NCBI GenBank assembly: GCA_021234155.1
Contig: JAJEKV010000025.1
Location: 186,001-250,000 of the forward strand
From: Isoetes taiwanensis
Taxonomy: Eukaryota; Streptophyta; Lycopodiopsida; Isoetales; Isoetaceae
Length of the DNA stretch: 64,000 nt
Direction: 5' to 3'
Numbering within the stretch: the stretch's first letter is position 1; each line of letters opens with the position of its first letter. The notes under the pieces are model-generated. The model did no database searches. It had not been told where the DNA came from and saw only the letters and a program-made list of their open reading frames with translations. This document shows, piece after piece, positions 37,501 through 50,500 of the stretch. A program made the translations under genes and the position numbers.

Positions 37501-40500
37501 TCACACTTCCAGGCATAGGAGAAGCACCTCGGAATGAAGCAAAGCCCAAGCAACAGGAGTCGCACTCAGAAATTCAACCTGCGGAGGAATGACAATGCCT
37601 GCCTACCGACCATGATCTCAGAGCTTCGAAGACATCCAAGAATGCCCAACTGCAACAGCTAGGTGATCCTACTCAAGCGACCAACGGCACCGCACATCGG
37701 CAACCCTGCAACGAGACACTACATATAGGGACGTTGAGTGGGTCACCGCATTCCTTACGACGGACATACACATTAAGGAGGAGCATCTTTTTCAAGGGAT
37801 CACATCGACAAACACTCTTCGCAACTTGGGGTGACGAGCTCGGATCAGACATGAAGCTCAACAATGGTAGCAGCATCTCAAGGAATCCTAAAGTCAACCA
37901 GAACAAAGAAGATGCAGCAAAACCGAAGGATCAAATGCGATAGGAGGAGGGGAAAACCTAGAGGAGTATAAACATTTAAGTAGGTCTTCGTAGTTGTTTT
38001 GAAAAAAGTGGATGGATTAAAAATCCCAATGTAAATGCGTATATGTCTATTGTATATCTCCGGTGCTCACAGATATAGTGGAGAAACATGAGTTTAGAGT
38101 CATGTTTTACGGATTTAGCGCTTAGATCAGGAAGCTCCTTCACTTCGACTAACAAAGGAGGAAGCAAGGAGGCACAACTATAGCCCAAGACCAAAATGGA
38201 AGAGCAAGTACAAGGGAGAACGACCAGAGGCCAAGCAAACCTTCAACTCCAAACACTTCGGGAAATGCCCTCAAGCAGAAGACTGCTCGGCCACCCAATG
38301 TTAGAATAAGAGACAACACCGGTCATGTCAAGATCATCAACGCGGCACCAGGACATCGTCAGGGCGCAACACTACCTCTTGTAGCAGTGGCAGCACTTGA
38401 CGAACTTATGACATGAGTGGCCTCAACAATGGAAGGAGGAACGCCCCGACATCAACGAGCCAACTAAGAAGGCAACATCTCGACAACCATAATTCCAACT
38501 TGTGGTAATATAGGGTGATGCGCTATGACACGTGTATTAGATGGAGATGCACTTACGAAAGGCACCGCGACGAGGAGATATGCCTCCAACAACTAGGTGA
38601 TGGCTTCGTCAGGTACTCCTACCAGTAATTAGAAGAGAAGAAGCCGGCCATGTGGCACGTCAAACGCCCAAGGTAGAAGCATTCGACACCTTAACGACAA
38701 GGATAGCAACGGAAGCACCTTCGGCAAAAAGAGAGTTCAAGATAATAGCCAGGCTATTCAACGACAAGAGTATATCTAAGGCAGGTACTTCTTCAACTCA
38801 AGGGTCAAGCTGCGCAGATACAAGGATCCATCATCCCGACAATAGGTCATGAACTGAAAGCTGGAGAAGTGCTAGCAACCGACTTCTTCCACGAGCTCCC
38901 TAGAGGCAACAGGAGGATCAAAACTGATGAGCACAATCAAAGCCACCGGAAGGTACCTCAAAACAAGAAGACGGCATAGCATTGTGGAATGTGACAACGT
39001 CCAAGCCATGTGATCGAAGGGATCAAACAAGGAAGTTTGGAAGCTCGATGGAGAACCAACTAGGCGAGGCGAGCCGATGACTTGCAGCGGACTTGCATGC
39101 AACTTGGTGAACCCAAGGATGAACGATTCAAAGAACAACTGCAGAAGAGAACATCTCCAGAAGAGTATAGCCAAAGGAATCGCGCACAACCTCAAGAGAC
39201 GCCTCCAAATAGCTTCAAGTATCATGAAGGGGAGAACAATTACCGCACCGAGAAACGGGATCGGGGAAGCGTGATCGAAATGTCGAAGCATCAACGACCA
39301 GCACACCTTTCGTTAGAATGTGAGGCAAAGCGTGTTGTGCCATAGTCGACAAACATCGGAGGGCCCAAGTACATCAACAAGTTACCCCGGAGTACGAGTT
39401 GATGTACAAATAGGAGGATATATATCGTCAACACCATTGCACCTAAGGAACAACGATGACATCACCAAGGAGTAGGTGTGCAACCTTCAAGGGAGGCACA
39501 AGGGAGACCTAATAGCTCTAGTAGTAATTGTAATTATGTAAGCTATATGTTTTGCATGTATAGTTCCCTTGTTATTCCTTCCCTCCCATAGCGTAACAGA
39601 TCAAAGGAAGAGATGTCATGCAAGTTGCAGGGGTGAAGCAATCAACATCGTCAACACTCTTCGGGCAACACGATAACGACAAGAGGACTCGGCCGGATGA
39701 GACATCGATGGAGTCAAGAAACAATATCGGATCTGAGGCCCTTTAGCTGCCAAGACAAAGAGTTCAAGATGAAAGATCTCTTTCAACGGCGCCGCCTTCA
39801 GGCCTTTGAAAAGCGGCATGCAAGATTTCAAGTGATCAACTACACCATCAAGCCACCAGCAATGAGAGGCTTCTAGCGAACAAAGTCAACCTCTACATCA
39901 AAGAGCATCCACTGTCAAAGAGACTGAAGTATCGAGCGACTCGGAAGAACGTTACCTTGCTCCTTCAAGCAGGCAACGAGTGGATGAGTTTCTAGCAAGC
40001 TCAAGGATCTAAGGCCATGGGGCCTAGTAGGTTAAATAAAACATCCATATTGGGATTAGAAGGCAATTCTGGATATTCTCGTTGAAAGGATTGCCCAATT
40101 GGGAAGGAAACGCATAGGAGTAACTAAAATTATACACGATTGTTAACAGACATCCAACATGGTGAGATTGATCACCTCGCTAAGAAGGAATCATTACTAG
40201 GATAATTGTTGACCATGTATAAATCTAGTATCTCCAAAAGAATAATCCAACCGAAAGAAAAGAAGTAATCTAACAAGTCCGGCCAACTTGTTACGATGAC
40301 ATCAATTCGATTGGTAGGAATATTCCAAGAGTTTAAATAACTAAGAAAGGGGGAATCTCTAGATTATAAAAGAATAATACATGTAAGGTACATCTAAAAT
40401 AAGAATTATAGTAATCAAATAGTCTTTCGAGACAAAAGGAATTGTCGTCATGACAAAACCTTGTGGTTTAGAATCGTTCTAAGTAGGTAACTCGTAACTA

Positions 40501-41470
40501 TATTGAAATAAATGATAACATAATATGTATATCCATCTTAGATGGTTATATATGTTAGCTAAGGCGAGTAAATTAATGCGCTAAGCAAGAAGCGTATAAC
40601 TTCTTAAGGGGAGAGAATAGATATGACGTTGTGTACAACGTCGTTGAAGGGGTGCAGGACCATTTTCTTTTCGAAGAAAGTGGGAGGGCTCAATCTTATG
40701 ATTGAACGTACTTGCACCGAATTGACCGACCGTGTAGAATAGAGTTCACTCCGCAATGGCCGGGCTTAATAGAGCGTAAGATAGATAGATAGATAGCTCA
40801 GGAGGTCTTCAACGTGCGAGACTGAAGTAGTAGCTAACTACACCAATGAAGTGGAGCAAAACTATGGGAGCAATGCAACGACCAAGTCATCTCCAAAATT
40901 ACTCGACGCCGGCTCAATGGGTGGATGCGTTCTAGCCTTAGGTAAGGTGTGCGCATGTATTATAAGCTTTAATGTGTCTTATTGATAAGTTAAATATAGA
41001 TCCTAATAACTGGATAGAAATTGTTGTACGTATATGTATCATAGGGAAATAAGTCAAATAACAACGGTAATGTGAGGTAGCATGTTAATTAATCCTTCGC
41101 AAGGATGCAATTCCTTCCAAGGATAGCTATATGACCTCAGGGTCATAGATAGAAAATAGAATTCGGATATACTTAAGTGCATCTTAGGGATATACTACCA
41201 AGGGTAATGCAAGACCCAAGGAAGAGAATAAGAAGCACATCTAATTCTTGTGTATGATAATTAAAACCTTGTCTATGATACAATAGGTCTAAATCAGGGT
41301 TCTTGTTTAAATAATCGCAATCTAAAAGTCGTTAAATATTGCAAAGCTTAGAGTAAATATAATTGTACTATCGGAAGTAATGTATCCGATACTATGATAA
41401 TGTTAATTCATAAATATTACCTTAGGGTAATTATGTTAATCACATGCGTTAAAGGAGCCAGCAAAAATCG
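34505..41470 (+). other. Unique interior of the retrotransposon, coding capacity lost or absent
   Basis: The longest same-strand frames are about 120 codons (37227-37592, strongly charged, rich in Arg, Glu and Gln). Between about 36,200 and 39,900 the composition is higher in G+C with charged frames, as expected of a decayed gag-like region, but no zinc knuckle, protease, RT or integrase motif could be read. From about 40,000 the DNA is AT-rich and non-coding, with a (GATA)n run near 40,781. Confidence 0.5.
34698..35842 (+). promoter_or_regulatory. Three 67-nt stem-loops in the retrotransposon leader
   Basis: Stem-loops lie at 34698-34764, 35563-35629 and 35776-35842, each exactly 67 nt. The outer stem pairs GTCTCACACGTYGCGCCAGG with CTGGGCGCAAYGTGTGAGAC. 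An inner stem pairs AATGA(A) with (T)TCATT. A lone right arm is repeated at about 34800-34825. They lie downstream of the primer site, where packaging or dimerisation signals of retroelements are found; that role is an inference. Confidence 0.8.
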
Positions 41471-42020
41471 GCTCAGGCATGTCGAATTGTGTAGATTAAT
41501 TCTATGTGTAGTTAAGATTAATTTGCGCATGCAACCTATGCTAGGTATGGGTTGCATGCGTTGTTACCGATGATGAGACCACTACGGTGATCTTTAGGGC
41601 GTGGTGTAATGTCAATGTAGGCATGACCGCGTTTCCGCTTGGATGAGTGGAAGGTAGATTAGAAAGTCTACTTCTGTTCCATAGAAGTAGACGACCTCGA
41701 GAGAAAGGAGGTCATTAAGGAGTGCATTGATAGGAAAGGCACCTTTAGCCCCATATATGCTTTGATAGGAGGAATCTATCCTTCACGCCCCCCACGCGAG
41801 AAGGATATCCTCCACGCTGGGCAACTAGAGGTGTAGGCATGATAGGACGCTGTCTCCTCGGCCACTATGAAAGATTCATCCTCTTCCTACGCCGGGAGAT
41901 TAGCCATGCATTCATGTAGATAGGTGGGGTGGTCACCATATAACCAAAATTTTATTAATAATTAATAATAGGTAGTGTCGACCTGCAGGCCTAGAGCGCT
42001 CCGGAGGGCAAGGACGAAGG

Positions 42021-42316
42021 CTTGCAACACAATTTTTTGTATAATGTGTTGCAAGGGATGAAGAGTACTTTAGAAGTGTAAATTTTGTATGAAATTGATA
42101 TGTATTAAGTAAGGTTAATAATTACCTTGCGTGGATTAAGTTATGAAGTGATAAGTTAACTGGATAATGAAATAGTACAGTAATGTCTTAAACATTACCT
42201 TAGAGTAATTCTAATAATTAAGATAGTAAGTACGTAATTATAGATATTGTAAAATTAATGCAGGATTTTAAGGTGCGAAGACTTGCAACACAAATTTTGT
42301 TGGAATGTGTTGCAAG
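42021..42316 (+). repeat. Two 35-nt hairpins in the element's 3' untranslated region
   Basis: CTTGCAACACA and TGTGTTGCAAG enclose an AT-rich loop at 42021-42055 and 42282-42316. They lie in direct repeats of roughly 270 bp that also share ATTACCTTAGRGTAAT. The related minus-strand element has the same 35-nt hairpin at 61304-61338. Confidence 0.85.
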
Positions 42317-42561
42317 GAATGAAGAGTATCTTAAATAATAATTGTATATGAAAGTGTTAAATTGTGATAAACTAAATGTTATGATAACGGGAACTAATAA
42401 GTACCTTGTTTTAATAGAAGTTACGAATTGACAAGTTATGTGATAAGGTAATGGCGTAATAATGTTCTAAAAATATTACCTTAGGGTAATCTTAATAAAT
42501 GTGTAAGTATTATAGTAGTATATCGTATGTATCAGGTTGATTGCAGGTTAGGAAGATTCCA

Positions 42562-42613
42562 AGGTGGGGAGACCCCACGATCTTTGAGAAACATCATTTC
42601 AAGGTGGGGAGAA
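42562..42613 (+). promoter_or_regulatory. Polypurine tract (duplicated)
   Basis: AAGGTGGGGAGAA (42601-42613) abuts the 3' LTR and is the expected plus-strand primer. A second copy, AAGGTGGGGAGA, lies about 40 bases upstream. The same duplicated arrangement occurs in the minus-strand relative at 61024-61080. Confidence 0.85.
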
Positions 42614-44297
42614 TGTGACGTTCCGGCCACAAAGATATGGTCCCGGGGCGATATCGCATCGCCAAATCGCCATCCACATTACACCCCCGGCGAGCGTGTA
42701 TGCCGATGTGTAGCCAGGCTAGTAGCCCCTAGGGGGCAACTTGCTAGGTATGTGCATTTCTTATTAATGTGCACATGCACATTTATTTGGGTGCACACAT
42801 TTCCATGTGGGCACATTTAGGTGCACACATTTCCATGTGGGCCCATTTAGGTGCACACATTTCCATGTGGGCACATTTAGGTGCACACATTTCCATGTGG
42901 GCACATTTGGGTGCACATATTTCCATGTGGGCACATTTGGCCACCTAGCCATTAAAGGCAAGTCGGCCCATTTCCAATTATCCCACATGCCTAAAGGGGA
43001 TAATTGGAAACCCTAGCCAACCCCTTGTCTATTTAGGGAGGGAAACCCTAACTTACCCAATTTTCGTTTCTAGGATTTTAGAGCTCTGTTTTGGCTGCCC
43101 CAAGGGTCAAAACCGCCTCCCAGACTCTGTCTGAGAGAATTGCATCATTAGTTTCCCTTGATTCGAGCATTTCAGCAGGATGGTCGAGCTCAGGTCAGGA
43201 GGAGGAACTCAAGGATCAGGTATTTAGGCAATTTAATAGTCTAAACCCTATTTCAGTCATAGAATCAGTAGGTTTAGCCTCTTAAATTGCCCATAGCAGC
43301 CCTCTAGATCTCTAGATAGCAGATTCTAACTAAAGAACCTAACTCTATGATGTAGATTAGATCTAGTTCTTTAGTTCTTCTGTGATGTATATGGATGATG
43401 TATCTCTATGAACTCCTTGTATTGGGAAGGGGGGTAGAGACCTAAAGCTTGGTAGTAGATGCTCCTAGATTAGCCTCTCTAGCACACTATAGATGCGGCC
43501 TGTGCACAAGAGCCACACCTGGTTGTGGGTGAAGGGGCCAGACTGGCTTATAAGGAGGTTCGTGTCCTGACTCTTGAACGATCCCTCTGGTGTGTAAAGC
43601 CTACCGGGGATCATTGTGACTAGGTCTAATGGCTTGCCACAGGCATGGGCTCGACACTCGTGGGGTGGTGGATATGACCTTCCAGTGAGTTCAAGTCGAA
43701 TATGGGCAGTGGCCCTCTAGTCACCTTGAGTCAGCATGTAGATCTCTGGAGGGAGTGATCCCTACCTGCCCCATCGGGGCTGGGGAGATGTAACCCAGTA
43801 GACGTAGCCCCTTTGGCTATGCACCCGACGGGCTACAGTCAGGTCCCAACACTTTTCAGCCTACTCTACAAAGTGTGCACAGGAGGGGCGGATGGAGTGG
43901 ACAACCCAATGCCATGTTCTTATGCCAGCCAAATCCATTGCCATGAATTCTGTCTGCAATGAACTCTGGAGACCCAAGCTTGTCAGTCCATCCCTGTGTC
44001 TGAGCCTTGGGTAGGATTTCCCATATGCGTTGTGCTGATCATTGTTTATGCAGATGTGATGGACCACCCTTCGAGGTGGATATGTGATGCTCTTGTATAC
44101 TGACATGTATGTTTACGCTTCTGCAGCTAGGTAGGCCCCAAGGGAGACGGGGTAAAATGACCCCTTCACTCTTCCCACTGGGACTCGTTACGGGTGCAGT
44201 GATTGTGGAGGGCCCTGTATCAGTATGGAGCTGGTATGGGGGATGAACTCCTGTTTGTATACGGTGAGTGCACCGTATATGAGTAGGGGACGTCACA
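42614..44297 (+). repeat. 3' LTR (1684 bp)
   Basis: Aligns along its whole length with the 5' LTR. It carries five 30-bp tandem units at about 42790-42940. Differences from the 5' LTR are mostly CG in the 5' LTR against TG or CA here. Confidence 0.95.
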
Positions 44298-44302
44298 GAA
44301 AG

Positions 44303-47097
44303 TTACTATCCAGCATCCTCTATGCTAGAGAACATAATGAGCTGTTATGGGCAAATAAATAGTAAATTTAGAGACATAGTGGCCATAATATTACTTGCTT
44401 ATTAGACCAAGTTGAAAACGTATCCTTTAGACATTTATTTGCAAGAGCAGCTTTCAACCTCACAATTAGTCCAATGTAGATGTACTCAACATCATTGCAA
44501 GTTGGTTCTCCAAGTGCTAGAACATTTTGACAGGAAATTTGCCTCCTTAGATCTGAGCAAATCTGTATCTGCGTCCTTCTTTGCTTTATGCAGGAGATTG
44601 ATGTTATAACAATACTTGCTGCATGTCTAAATCTATTAAATTAAAAGCAAAGCTCTAGTACAAATCATGATGTACCTTTATTGTCTATAGCTCTGAGGCA
44701 AATCTGAATCCACTTCCTTCCATGCTTTAATTGGATTGGCGAATTCATTTAGACCAATAAGATGTAAGCTTAGAACAATCAAGAATGCATTCGATAAAGC
44801 TTACGACATTCATTAGCTCATGCTTAAATACATATCAGTTATTCCAAGAACTGTATAAATAAGTGCAACCGGGATGATGAAATGCTTTTTGCAACATGGT
44901 TATGCATCTATATCCGCTGTGTTAACTACAACAAAATGCTTAGGGTTAATACATGGCCTAAAACAACAACAACATTTTTAAGGTTTGCATACCAGAATCA
45001 TGTAAACCCTACCTTAGAACTTCCTTTGAAGCATAAGATTCATGCAGTAGATATGGCGCGCTGCTAGAAAAAAGCTTTAAGCCATTGCTATTATCGCTGC
45101 CATCTGCTGTCGAAAAGGCTCAATATTCCACGGCAGATCTTAGAAAGCTCTTTTTCCAATGCTGATCAAGATTGATGGTATCTTCTGGAGCTATTATCTC
45201 TAACTGATGCAGAGTCTGTTAAACAACAGAAGACTTATCAAGAAGTTCCCAAAAAAATTCAAAGATGGAAACTCTCTGTGGATTTAGATATCTTGCTTCA
45301 AATGATCAAATTCGGAAGGCATACATACATAGCTACACTGCTCAAAATGGCTGCAGAATGAACTCAAACATGAACCCCTAAATTTCAAGAAACAACTAAC
45401 ACAGGCTGCAACTGCTTGTATAACAGACCCGTCCAAATCCCTTGTATGAGTGAAGAAGTCCAGAGCTAGCCAAGTCGGCCATCATTTCTGAACCAGAAGC
45501 CTAAGGTCATCTTCTAACAGCCTATTTCAGACGTCCATTCAAAATCATTTTTTGCAATATCAACATCATGCTGGTTTCGTAGAGCTCTTCTGTGAACATT
45601 AGAGGCTAAAATGGTCTGCAAGAAGCAAAGCCCGAAATGATCTTTAAGAAGCAAGCTGCATCCGCATCATCTAGATCAAGCTGCATCTCCAACCACTTCT
45701 TCTAGCCGTGAGGGTCTCCGGCCCGCAGCTCCTAATCCATAAATTAGAAACCCTAAGGAAATCCTAATCTGATCTGGACCGATAAATTCCTATAATAAAC
45801 GAACTCTGATTGAGCCACCCTAACCCTAGTGCCCTAACCCGTCAAGCTAAAAAAAAATTTGATTGATCAAATCCAGGCCATCAGATTTAGGGCACGATCC
45901 ATTACATGCACTAAAACATTATAATATAAGATATTGAGAGCATTACTTCTAGGAAGGCTTTGAGGGAAAAACCTTTGTCTGAACAATAATCTATTCTATC
46001 ATCTTTTTTTTTTCTTTTTTCTGCACGGCCATTTTTTCTCCACTGCCATTTGCATATTAATTGGACACATTATGTTCTCTGTCGTCATTTGGTGGCAGCC
46101 TTCAGCAGCTATTTGATGCTTCAGATCATATCTACACATCTCCACATCATATCTAGATCATAAGCAGGAGCGGATCATAAGCAAAACATAAGCAAGAGCG
46201 GATCATAGCCCTGTTTGTGCCCTATTCTTGGATAAAGCCTTGACAAATTTGCAGACGGGCATTGGCCATTAGAAAATTGTTCCTTTTGCCGTTCTTTAGA
46301 GACAGGGAAAACAAACAACAAGAATAGAATTTCAATCAAAGTAAAACACAATTCTTGGTTGCAGATTAACTCCTCCGAAGACAACTTCTAACTGTTGCAC
46401 AACTTCCTCACGACTGCTCTAATAGTCCAGAATCACCTACAAGATCCGGATCAATTTAAATCTCTTTTCGCTAATTCTTCTTGCAAATGGAGACCACGAC
46501 CCCGTGCATACATGGACCCTCCAAAGTGGTGCAATTCACCCGCAATCTTCTTATCGTCTCTTTCAATTATGTTCGTCAACATCGTGATTTTGGAATCAAA
46601 ACTTTACAAGTACATCCTTTTGGGTCTGCCTTTCTGGCTTTTGAAACTGCCTGGCACAATAAGTTAAATTCAAATTTTAACAGGAAAAAACTAAACTATA
46701 CATGAACAGAGGATTAAGAAAAGATTATTTCATGGGAATAATGGGCATGCAAATCCATAAATTCAAGTTTAATCTGGCTCTGATGTTTGGATTTAATTCT
46801 CTTCTGGCCTACATCATGGGCTTAATTCACAGCTGTGCGAATGGTTGTGGTAGGAAGGAATTTTAAGTCCAGATATGTGCTAGGTAACCAGCCGGATTGA
46901 GGGGTCTACCAGCTGGAAACCCCGAAATCCGGCCAGCTACCAAACGTAAACCAGTGGTTAGGGTAATTCCGGACTTGTTTTTGGATCAGATTCTTGCAAG
47001 CATTGTGCTGATTCTGGGTTTTAGAAATTGAAGATTCTGTTGCGGACGATTTAGAAACAAGCTTATTAGAGATGATCCTAAACCCTGAAAAGACGCC
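44303..47097. other. Intergenic, no gene seen
   Basis: The flank of the retrotransposon target site continues here. Frames are short (90 codons at most) and show no known domain. A segment near 45,869-45,905 (GGCCATCAGATTTAGGGCA) resembles the repeat at 48.9 kb. Confidence 0.4.
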
Positions 47098-47529
47098 ATG
47101 GCTATCGGATTAGAGCTTGCTCCATTGCCTGCTCTTGAAATTTTAAGAACAGATTATACTTCTTTGGTTGGAAGCATCCACGACGAAGCTAAAAACCTTG
47201 TTTTTTCTTCTGGACCCAAAACAGAGTCTTCTAATCTTTATGCATCAAATACAAAATCTGCATTTAAAATATATTCTTCTTCTAATTCTGCGGGATCAGA
47301 TTCTATGGAATTAAACAAACTGCAGGATCAGATTCTATGGATTAGGCTGGCCGCTGCAAACGCGAACAGGGGATCTGGCCGGCTCTTGCTCTTGGCTGCA
47401 AATGCTCTTGCTCTTGGCTGCAAATACTCTTGCTCTGAGGACAGCATCCTTCGCAACTTAATCACAAAAACGAAATCAAGAAGCTGGATAAGATATGAAA
47501 CTAAAGAAACACAAACATTCTGCTTCTAA
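47098..47529 (+). CDS. Hypothetical protein, 143 codons, possibly a first exon
   Basis: The frame starts at GACGCCATGGC, a favourable plant start context, and is the only ATG-led frame of its length in this neighbourhood. The N-terminal part (LELAPLPALEIL, then SLVGSIHDEAKNL) and the segment LQDQILWIRLAAANANR look like amphipathic helical protein. The last third contains a 21-bp duplication giving a repeated Leu-Ala-rich piece and then Ser/Lys-rich text, which may be intron read-through. I do not recognise the family. No downstream exon was identified. It could be the intact 5' exon of a gene or a chance frame. Confidence 0.4.
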   Translation: MAIGLELAPLPALEILRTDYTSLVGSIHDEAKNLVFSSGPKTESSNLYASNTKSAFKIYSSSNSAGSDSMELNKLQDQILWIRLAAANANRGSGRLLLLAANALALGCKYSCSEDSILRNLITKTKSRSWIRYETKETQTFCF

Positions 47530-50500
47530 ATCAGCGAATCCCTTGCATCGACCGAATCCCTTGTGTTTATTGGCCTCTATTCTGCTCTGCCGGCCGAATG
47601 CTCTGCTCTGCCGGGCGAGCTATGGCGGCGCTATAAGCGGCGCGACCAGAAAGAAATAAACCAAAAATTACCTAAATAAATAAATGGGGAATATTCGAAG
47701 AATTTTCCCTAAACAAGAATAAGAATCTACAAGTAATAAGAATCTACAGCGGGCTATTTTCCTAGCCTATTCTGCAGGCTACTTTTGCTTGGTTTTCTAC
47801 CTAATGGGGGATGCCCAAACATGAATTATTTTTTGGGTTTCTTTGTTACAGTCTTTACTCATGATTAGCATAATTGATGGTCCGCTCCTTTTTTTGTTGT
47901 TGGGTTGTAAGGCTAAGGAAGATACAAGCAGTGTTGTGTTTACTCGGACAGACTAACTTACCTTACAAGTGAGCATCTGCCGGAATAATCAGAATATCTA
48001 GATGCCATCCTTGAGCTTCGTTCCAGCAGATGGGTCTTGGGTATGCAAGGAGGATTTCTGGATGATTTGCAGGTGAAGAGCTACAAGTCTAGCATTTGGC
48101 ATAGCTGCCCAAAAGCCAACACAGAGGTTTAGCATTTGGTATAGCCGCCCAAAAGCGAACACAGAGACAGGGGAATGGGGATTGCGATGAACAAAAGAGG
48201 TTTTCCCTCTTCGTTTTAGCCCAACCAATCAGATCCAAACAAGTGGACCCGTCCCAAAACAAGTGGACCCATCTCATTAAAATGCAATTTACGGATGGAA
48301 CATTAGCAATTAAACTACATCCGACACCCAATAAACGTAGCAACTTGAAGAGCTGGGTTTTCCATTCAAAGTTGAAAACAACCGTTTGCCTCCATGGTTG
48401 TAAACTTGCAATATTATTAATCATTAATGTGCTTACAACAAGAAGCAAGAAGCATTTCATCATTAAAACTTCGTTCTACTCCATTTCCCTGTAATGCCTC
48501 TGATGTGATCCCTTTATCTTCTTCTTTCTCCCACAATTTAGGGCCAACAGGATGACATGAGGTAGTGACATGATTTAGGTGGAACAATGTTTCCTGTATA
48601 AGATGCCCTTTTGCCATCCATCCCTCTAGTTTTGCCATTTGACGGACAAAACTCTTGAGCATCTTCATATAGCGCTCTAGAAAAAACATCCATTTACTAG
48701 GAGCAGGTCCAGCCAACCTTATCTCATTGGGGATATGCAGATGTACCTGTGAGTGTACCACATCATTAACAATACTTTTCATTGCTAAGAATATACATGA
48801 TTACATTACATTACATTACATTACATAATATATAATGTTTTAGTGCAAGTAATGGACCACGCCTTAAATCCAACGGCTGAGATTTGATCACTAATTCTAA
48901 CTAATTCTATGGTTGAGGTTCGATGTGGTTGAGTTTAATGCCCTAAATCAGACGGCTGAGATTTGATCACTAATTCTAACTAATTCTATGGTTGAGATTC
49001 GATGTGGTTGAGTTTAGGGCTATGGCGGCCGATGGCTCTTAAAAAAGCAGTGGGCAACCATCTTGAAGGGCCTGCCATAGTAAACAACAGTTCGAAAGCT
49101 TTGTTTGGCTTTTGATTTATGGATTTTAGAATTGGGTTCACAATCGGCCGGATCGGGTGCGTGAAATTTTGTGATGTTGGGGCGGTTAAGGTTCTACTAA
49201 GTTCAAATGAAAATCTGGTCGCGATGGAAAATCCGGGACTGCATATGGAAACTCCGGGGCAATTGGACTGCCATCAGAGCAAAAGGCAGAAGGCTATGGG
49301 AGCTAGGGCAAGGATTTGCAACCGGCTATGGAAAGCGTTTATTCCACAGGGCTATCAACATCTTCATGCTTTTGAGCAAAATCCATGGAAGGCATCAATC
49401 ATAGACCTTCCGATGTATTGGAGTGCATTTTCGAAAAACACAAAGGGCTTGGGTTGCTTCACGCTCTTCACAAAGCATCAAACATTTTTTTCTTTTCTGG
49501 CGACTAGGGTTGTTGCACCGTTTTCTTGGGAATGAGCTTCATCCCTTGCTTTTTTGGAGAATCCGACATGCCTCGGATTACATGCCGGCGGATGGGAGGT
49601 AAATAGCTGATCTTCTTCCTTTTTTTTCTACTTTTCTTGCATTTTGCAATTTATTAAGTTGCATTTGCATTTCGATTTTAAACTTTGACCGTGCAAATTT
49701 CGATTTGGGCCATGGCATATGTAGGGCATTCTTGGCGGTGTAAATGACCCCGATACTTTTTGTATTCCAACCTTTTCTTTTGGCGGCAACACCAACATCG
49801 TTTTCTCATGATCAAGATCAAGAAGTAAGTTTATTTTGGTTCTTGATGGCTTTGCTATTTGGCTTATTTGCCTCTGCATTTTGATCAATTTGGAATTGCT
49901 CATATATTGTCTTTCCCGCAATTTTAGAATGGTGCATTGCATTTGTTTTTTTATTAGAACTAGAGCTCATCCGACCATTATTGTTCCACAATGGTTGTAT
50001 TCTTCTTCTTGGGAGAGGTTTGCTCTGACCAAAGCAATAGTAGATGATAAAGAAGGCATCCGCATCTATTTTAGATGAGCTTGGTAAACAATTTGAGAAC
50101 AAAGACGTGTATAGTAGTTTTCTTGACAATTGGATAAAGTACAATATCAGATCCAGTTTCTCAATTTTAGGAAAGTTTTAACCGCAAGAAAACATTTTGA
50201 AAGTCCTCCATGGATGTAGAAGAATTGTTGAGCCTCGTGATCGGCAACATGACATGCAATACAAACGTTTTCGACTTATATATGGATTACGTCTTTTAAT
50301 GCTTTACTCTCAAGATAAGTAGTGTTTTTACGGTTTTAAGTCTTAATATTTAAAGACATGCATGTTCTCATACTAAGCAACATGAGCATCAAGACATTAG
50401 AGATTGAAGTGGATAAACCGCTTGATTTGACTCCTTTAACCAAAAGCGTGAATGCGCATGATATTGCAGGTTGTAGATGCAGGAAAAAATGCAGCCAAAG

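Larger units (their letters stand above)
32836..44302 (+). mobile_element. Complete LTR retrotransposon with target duplication, no recognisable pol
   Basis: LTRs at 32841-34491 and 42614-44297 begin TGTGACG and end CGTCACA. They are flanked by the identical 5-bp GAAAG at 32836-32840 and 44298-44302, so this is a single complete insertion. A primer site for initiator-Met tRNA and a polypurine tract are in the correct places. The 8.1-kb interior has only short frames, and I find no reverse transcriptase, RNase H or integrase motif. The last 1.1 kb of the interior and the LTRs match the minus-strand element at 59363-64000, whose pol is of Ty3/gypsy type. Homology stops near 41470, where that element's pol begins. 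The element is therefore a pol-less derivative that would need proteins in trans, or one whose pol was replaced. Confidence 0.93.

Noticed and set aside
36242-39345. Possible gag-pol genes inside the complete LTR element
   Set aside because: Frames are short and charged but show no zinc knuckle, protease DTG, RT YxDD or integrase motif on either strand. Kept only as probable decayed coding DNA.
49119-49535. Frame of 138 codons as a gene
   Set aside because: No recognisable domain, an equally plausible overlapping frame in the same stretch, and no splice or promoter context.
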